Assembly: GCA_964245015.1 (NCBI GenBank)
Contig: CAXTMA010000056.1
Location: 1 to 18,617 of the forward strand
Reading direction: 5' to 3'
From: RH-AL1 sp964245015
GTDB taxonomy: Bacteria > Pseudomonadota > Alphaproteobacteria > Rhizobiales > Beijerinckiaceae
DNA: 18,617 nucleotides
Shown here: positions 15,196 through 18,617 of the stretch, piece after piece
How positions within the stretch are numbered: the first letter of the stretch is position 1
Layout: every line of letters begins with the position of its first letter
The notes under the pieces: model-generated
The model's input: only the letters and a program-made list of their open reading frames with translations
Databases searched by the model: none
Told to the model about the DNA's origin: nothing
Program-made: the position numbers and the translations under genes

Positions 15196-17112
15196 ATGAA
15201 CGGGCCTGTTTCTTCTCGGCCGATGTGCCCGCCCGCCACCGCCACGCCCCGGTGGCGCCATGCCTGCCACTTCGGGGGCCTGCTTCTTCTCGCCGGCGCG
15301 GCGCTGGGGTTGGCGCTGCCCGTTCGGCCGCCGCTGTCGCTCAGCGGCCTGCTGCAGGTCCTTTACGCCCTCGCCGTCGCCCTCAACGTTTGGCAGCTCG
15401 CCCTGTCGACGTGGAGCAGCGTGCTCGGCGCCGCCGTCGCCTGCCGGGATCGGGCCGCCCGACACCTGGGACGCCGGCCGGCGCTCGCGGATGCCCCGAT
15501 CCTGCGCCCGCCGACCGGGCGCGCACGCACGGCGGTGCTGCTGCCGGTCCACGAGGAGGACGCGACGCGCGTCTTCGCCCTGGCCGCCGTGACCGCCGAC
15601 GCGCTCGCCGCGCGGCAGAAGGCCGGTGAGCGGGTCGGTCAGCGCCTCGGCGTCGTCGACATCTTCGTGCTCAGCGACACCCGCTCGATCGCCGGCGCGG
15701 CGCAGGAGGAGCGGGTCGCCCGCCGCCTCGCCGCCATCGGCGCAGCGGATGGCAGGCCGCCCGTGTTCTATCGTCGCCGGATCGAGAACACCGGCCGCAA
15801 GGCCGGCAACATCGCCGAATTCTGCGCCCGCTGGGGCGCGTCCTACGACTTCCTGGTCGTGCTCGACGCCGACAGCCTGATGTCGGGCGAGGCGATCGCC
15901 CGCCTGATCGGCGCGATGGAGGCCAACCCCGGTGCCGGGCTGATCCAGGCGATGTGTTATCCGCTGGGGCGCTCGACCCTGTTCGCCCGCCTGCAGCAGT
16001 TCGGCGCCCGGCTGCACGGTCCCGCCTTCCAGCGCGGCGTCGCCTTCTGGCAGGGGCCGCGAGGCAATTATTGGGGGCACAACGCCATCCTGCGCGCGGG
16101 CGCCTTCGCGGGCGCCTGCGGCCTGCCGGTGCTGCCGGGGCCGCCGCCCTTCGGCGGCGAGATCATGAGTCACGACACGGTGGAAGCGGCCCTGATGCTG
16201 CGCGCCGGCTACGATGCGTGGATGCTGCCGGACAGCCCCGGCAGGTGCCACGACGGCAACGGGCACGGCTCCTGGGAGGAAACGCCGACCAACCTCGTCG
16301 ACAACCTCGGCCGCGACCGCCGCTGGTGCCAGGGCAACCTGCAGCACATGCAGGTGCTGCGCGCCTCCGGCCTCCGGCTCGCCTCGTATTACCATCTCAC
16401 CCGCGGGCTGCTGCACTACCTCTACACGGTTCCCTTCCTTGCCTGGCTGATCCTGTACGCGACGGTCGACCGCCACCCCGCGCCGGGCTGCGACCGCGCG
16501 CTCCTCATCCTGGTCGGAAGCCTGTTGCTCGCGCGCCGGCTGATCGGGCTGGCGGAAGCGCTGCTCACCGATGCGTCGGGCTTCGGCGGCGCGGCCGGGC
16601 TGACCACCAGCGCGGCGCTGGACGCGCTGGTCGACGCCCTCTGCTACCCCGTGCTGGTCACCTTTCACGCGCTGTTCCTCGCCGCCGCGCTGGCCGGGCG
16701 CGCCGTGCGCTGGGACGCGCAAGGGCGCGGCGACCGCGACCTCGACTGGCGGCAGGCATGGCGGGTGATGGGACCGCCGCTCGCGGGGGCGCTGGCCGCG
16801 GTGGCGTTGATCGCCCCCGCCGCGCCGCTGCCGGCGGTTCTTCTCGCGCCGGGCCTGATCCTGGGCGTGCCGTTCGCCGTCTGGTCGAGCCGCCGCGATC
16901 TCGGGCTATGGGCGCGCCGCCACGGGCTGTTCCAGATCCCCGACGAGACCCGGCCGCCGTCGGCCTGGACCGCGCTGCAGCGAGCCGAAGCGGCGCTTGC
17001 CGCGACCACCGCCGAGGCCGAGCCGGCGCCGCTGCCGCCCGCGCGCGGCCCGCCCCTGATCGTGCCGCAGCTGCGCCGGCCCGGCCTGCCGTCCGTGGTG
17101 CGGGCGACATAG
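15196..17112 (+). CDS. opgH: Glucans biosynthesis glucosyltransferase H (osmoregulated periplasmic glucans)
   Basis: OpgH/MdoH is an inner-membrane processive GT2 glycosyltransferase. It polymerises glucose from UDP-glucose into the linear beta-1,2 glucan backbone and passes it to the periplasm. The 638-residue product starts with two hydrophobic segments (about 25-42 and 50-72). The cytosolic catalytic domain has LLPVHEED (115-122), RRRIENTGRKAGNIAEF (193-209), the metal-binding DAD at 224-226 in VVLDADSLMSG, EIMSHDTVEAALM (322-334) and the GT2 product-site motif RDRRWCQGNLQH (373-384). At least four further membrane segments follow (about 405-422, 433-452, 478-500, 525-565). It is shorter than enterobacterial MdoH (about 850) but within the alphaproteobacterial range. 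GGGGA precedes the ATG. The usual partner opgG is absent from both sides; the next gene, 77 bases on, is an aldo/keto reductase. Confidence 0.95.
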   Translation: MNGPVSSRPMCPPATATPRWRHACHFGGLLLLAGAALGLALPVRPPLSLSGLLQVLYALAVALNVWQLALSTWSSVLGAAVACRDRAARHLGRRPALADAPILRPPTGRARTAVLLPVHEEDATRVFALAAVTADALAARQKAGERVGQRLGVVDIFVLSDTRSIAGAAQEERVARRLAAIGAADGRPPVFYRRRIENTGRKAGNIAEFCARWGASYDFLVVLDADSLMSGEAIARLIGAMEANPGAGLIQAMCYPLGRSTLFARLQQFGARLHGPAFQRGVAFWQGPRGNYWGHNAILRAGAFAGACGLPVLPGPPPFGGEIMSHDTVEAALMLRAGYDAWMLPDSPGRCHDGNGHGSWEETPTNLVDNLGRDRRWCQGNLQHMQVLRASGLRLASYYHLTRGLLHYLYTVPFLAWLILYATVDRHPAPGCDRALLILVGSLLLARRLIGLAEALLTDASGFGGAAGLTTSAALDALVDALCYPVLVTFHALFLAAALAGRAVRWDAQGRGDRDLDWRQAWRVMGPPLAGALAAVALIAPAAPLPAVLLAPGLILGVPFAVWSSRRDLGLWARRHGLFQIPDETRPPSAWTALQRAEAALAATTAEAEPAPLPPARGPPLIVPQLRRPGLPSVVRAT

Positions 17113-17189
17113 GCGGGCGAACGCTGCATCGGATCGCCGTCCCGGGCGTTGCCGATCGAGCGGAAGGTGCGCATCGGGAGATCGGCGAC

Positions 17190-18218
17190 ATGGAACATCG
17201 GCAGTTCGGACGATCCGGCCTCAAGGTTCCCGTGCTTTCGCTGGGCACCGGCACCTTCGGCGGCACCGATGCCTTTTTCCGTCGCTGGGGCGCGACGGAC
17301 GTCGCCGAGGCGACGCGCATGGTCGACCTGTGCCTCGACCACGGCGTCAACTTCTTCGACACGGCCGACATCTATTCCGGCGGCGCGGCGGAGGAGATCC
17401 TCGGCCATGCCATCGCCAACAAGCGCGGGCGGGTGCTGATCTCCACCAAGGCGACCTTCCCGATGGGGGAGGGCCCCAACGAGGTCGGATCCTCGCGATA
17501 CCACCTCGTGCGCGCCTGCGAAGCCAGCCTGCGCCGGCTCACCACCGACCACATCGACGTGTACTTCATGCACGGCTTCGACGCGCTCACCCCCGTCGAC
17601 GAAACCCTGCGCGCCCTCGACGACCTCGTCAGCAGCGGCAAGATCGGCTGCATCGGCGCCTCGAACTTCTCGGGCTGGCACCTGATGAAGGCGCTGGCCA
17701 CCTCCGAGCGCTTCGGCCTCGCCCGCTACGTCGCCTACCAGGGCTATTATTCGCTTGTCAGTCGGCACTACGAATGGGAGCTGATGCCGCTCGGCCTCGA
17801 CCAGGGCGTGGGGCTGATGGTGTGGAGCCCGCTCGGCTGGGGCCGCCTCACCGGCAAGATCCGTCGGGGGCAGACCGGCTCCGGCCGCATTGCGGCGGGC
17901 GGTGCGGAAGGCGGCCCGACGGTCGATGACGAATACCTCTACAAGGTCGTCGACGCGCTGGATCGGGTGGCGGCGGAAACCGGCAAGAGCATTCCCCAGG
18001 TGGCGCTGAACTGGCTGCTGACCCGCCCCACCGTGTGCAACATCGTGATCGGCGCCCGCGACGAGGCGCAGTTGCGTGCCAACCTCGGCGCGGTCGGCTG
18101 GACACTGACGCCGGAGCAGATCGCCCTCCTCGATGCGGCGAGCCACGAGGAGCCGATCTACCCCTATTGGCACCAGAAGGGGTTCGACGCGCGCAACCCC
18201 AAGCCGACGACATGGTAG
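17190..18218 (+). CDS. Aldo/keto reductase
   Basis: This 342-residue protein is a cytosolic NADPH-dependent reductase of the AKR superfamily, which converts aldehydes and ketones to alcohols. The catalytic tetrad is complete: D57 and Y62 in FFDTADIYSGG, K87 in ISTKATF and H128 in VYFMHGFD. The cofactor-binding end shows GASNFSG (156-162), WSPLGWGRLTGK (212-223) and NIVIGARDEAQLRANL (284-299). The length and the segment WSPLGWGRLTGKIRRGQ suggest the YajO/Tas-like general group. The chosen ATG has GGGAG 9 bases upstream; the long open frame before it is a shadow of opgH. It lies 77 bases after opgH on the same strand and could share its transcript, though no metabolic link is apparent. The natural substrate cannot be deduced. 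Confidence 0.94.
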   Translation: MEHRQFGRSGLKVPVLSLGTGTFGGTDAFFRRWGATDVAEATRMVDLCLDHGVNFFDTADIYSGGAAEEILGHAIANKRGRVLISTKATFPMGEGPNEVGSSRYHLVRACEASLRRLTTDHIDVYFMHGFDALTPVDETLRALDDLVSSGKIGCIGASNFSGWHLMKALATSERFGLARYVAYQGYYSLVSRHYEWELMPLGLDQGVGLMVWSPLGWGRLTGKIRRGQTGSGRIAAGGAEGGPTVDDEYLYKVVDALDRVAAETGKSIPQVALNWLLTRPTVCNIVIGARDEAQLRANLGAVGWTLTPEQIALLDAASHEEPIYPYWHQKGFDARNPKPTTW

Positions 18219-18245
18219 GAGGCATCGCCAGCTCTCGCACGCCGC

Positions 18246-18274
18246 TGGACCCGACCCGCGTCCCCCGCTAGAAC
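18246..18274 (+). promoter_or_regulatory. Possible promoter of ettA
   Basis: TGGACC (18246-18251) and TAGAAC (18269-18274) are 17 bases apart, each matching four of six sigma-70 consensus positions. The start would be near 18281, leaving a leader of about 36 bases before the ettA ATG. Confidence 0.35.
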
Positions 18275-18316
18275 AACCCCAACTCCTTCATTCCCCGAGC
18301 GAAACGGCGAGCCCCC

Positions 18317-18617
18317 ATGGCGCGGCAGTTCATCTATCACATGCAAGGCCTGACCAAGGTCTTCCCGACCGGCAAGAAGGTGCTCGACAACGTGCACCTG
18401 TCCTTCTACCCCGACGCCAAGATCGGGGTGCTCGGCATCAACGGGTCGGGCAAGTCCACCTTGCTCAAGATCATGGCCGGCATGGACACCGAGTACCAGG
18501 GCGAGGGCTTCGTCGCCGAGGGCGCCCGCGTCGGCTATCTGCCCCAGGAGCCGCCGCTGGAGGCCGGCCTCAACGTGCGCGAGAACGTGATGCTCGGCGT
18601 CAAGGCCAAGCAGGACA
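18317..18617 (+). CDS. ettA: EttA, ABC-F translational throttle ATPase, 3' end outside the window
   Basis: The first 100 residues are present. The start RQFIYHMQGLTKVFPTGKKVL is characteristic of EttA, a soluble ABC-F protein. In E. coli EttA binds the ribosomal exit site and gates the first elongation steps according to ATP/ADP ratio. The Walker A motif GINGSGKST is at 40-48 with K46, and the Q-loop lies in YLPQEPP (74-80). The complete protein should have about 550 residues with two ATPase domains and a linker arm, so most of it lies beyond the right edge. The ATG at 18317 is the family start; only a weak purine-rich stretch precedes it. It follows the aldo/keto reductase by 98 bases with a possible promoter of its own. 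Confidence 0.96.
   Translation, partial: MARQFIYHMQGLTKVFPTGKKVLDNVHLSFYPDAKIGVLGINGSGKSTLLKIMAGMDTEYQGEGFVAEGARVGYLPQEPPLEAGLNVRENVMLGVKAKQD

Overview
The window is very GC-rich: lines inside the ordinary genes reach about 77% G+C (46 of 60 bases counted at 5881-5940). It carries a set of genes typical of an alphaproteobacterium, most likely a member of Hyphomicrobiales. The pointers are an EI-Ntr (PtsP) with a GAF domain, an osmoregulated periplasmic glucan glucosyltransferase, a class III aminotransferase resembling the hopanoid-linked HpnO group, a multi-PAS hybrid histidine kinase and EttA. Species cannot be fixed from the sequence alone. No phage, transposase, rRNA, tRNA or CRISPR array was seen.

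Left part (1-3470): the 3' part of a calcineurin-like phosphoesterase; then two regulator remnants lying head to head (a GntR-type UTRA domain on the minus strand and a LuxR-type DNA-binding domain on the plus strand), each lacking its own N-terminal half; then the class III aminotransferase on the plus strand. Middle-left part (3523-7351) is a minus-strand series. In transcription order it is a YbdK-type carboxylate-amine ligase, a class I aminotransferase 5 bases after it, a low-GC gene with PD-(D/E)XK nuclease-like motifs, and a siderophore-interacting flavoreductase.

Middle part (7498-11377): a small exported protein that looks split between two frames, a second small secreted four-cysteine protein on the plus strand, ptsP on the minus strand, and 772 bases with no convincing gene but many perfect inverted repeats. 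Right part (11378-18617): a 1120-residue hybrid sensor kinase (minus), then opgH, an aldo/keto reductase and the start of ettA, all plus.

Links between genes are modest. The ligase and class I aminotransferase are probably translated together and may act on one amino-acid substrate. PtsP belongs to the nitrogen phosphotransferase relay. OpgH makes the periplasmic glucan backbone, but no opgG lies next to it in this window. I see no multi-gene defence or mobile system. The best candidates for something undescribed are the low-GC nuclease-like gene, the structured interval 10606-11377, and the two damaged loci (992-1931 and 7498-7728).
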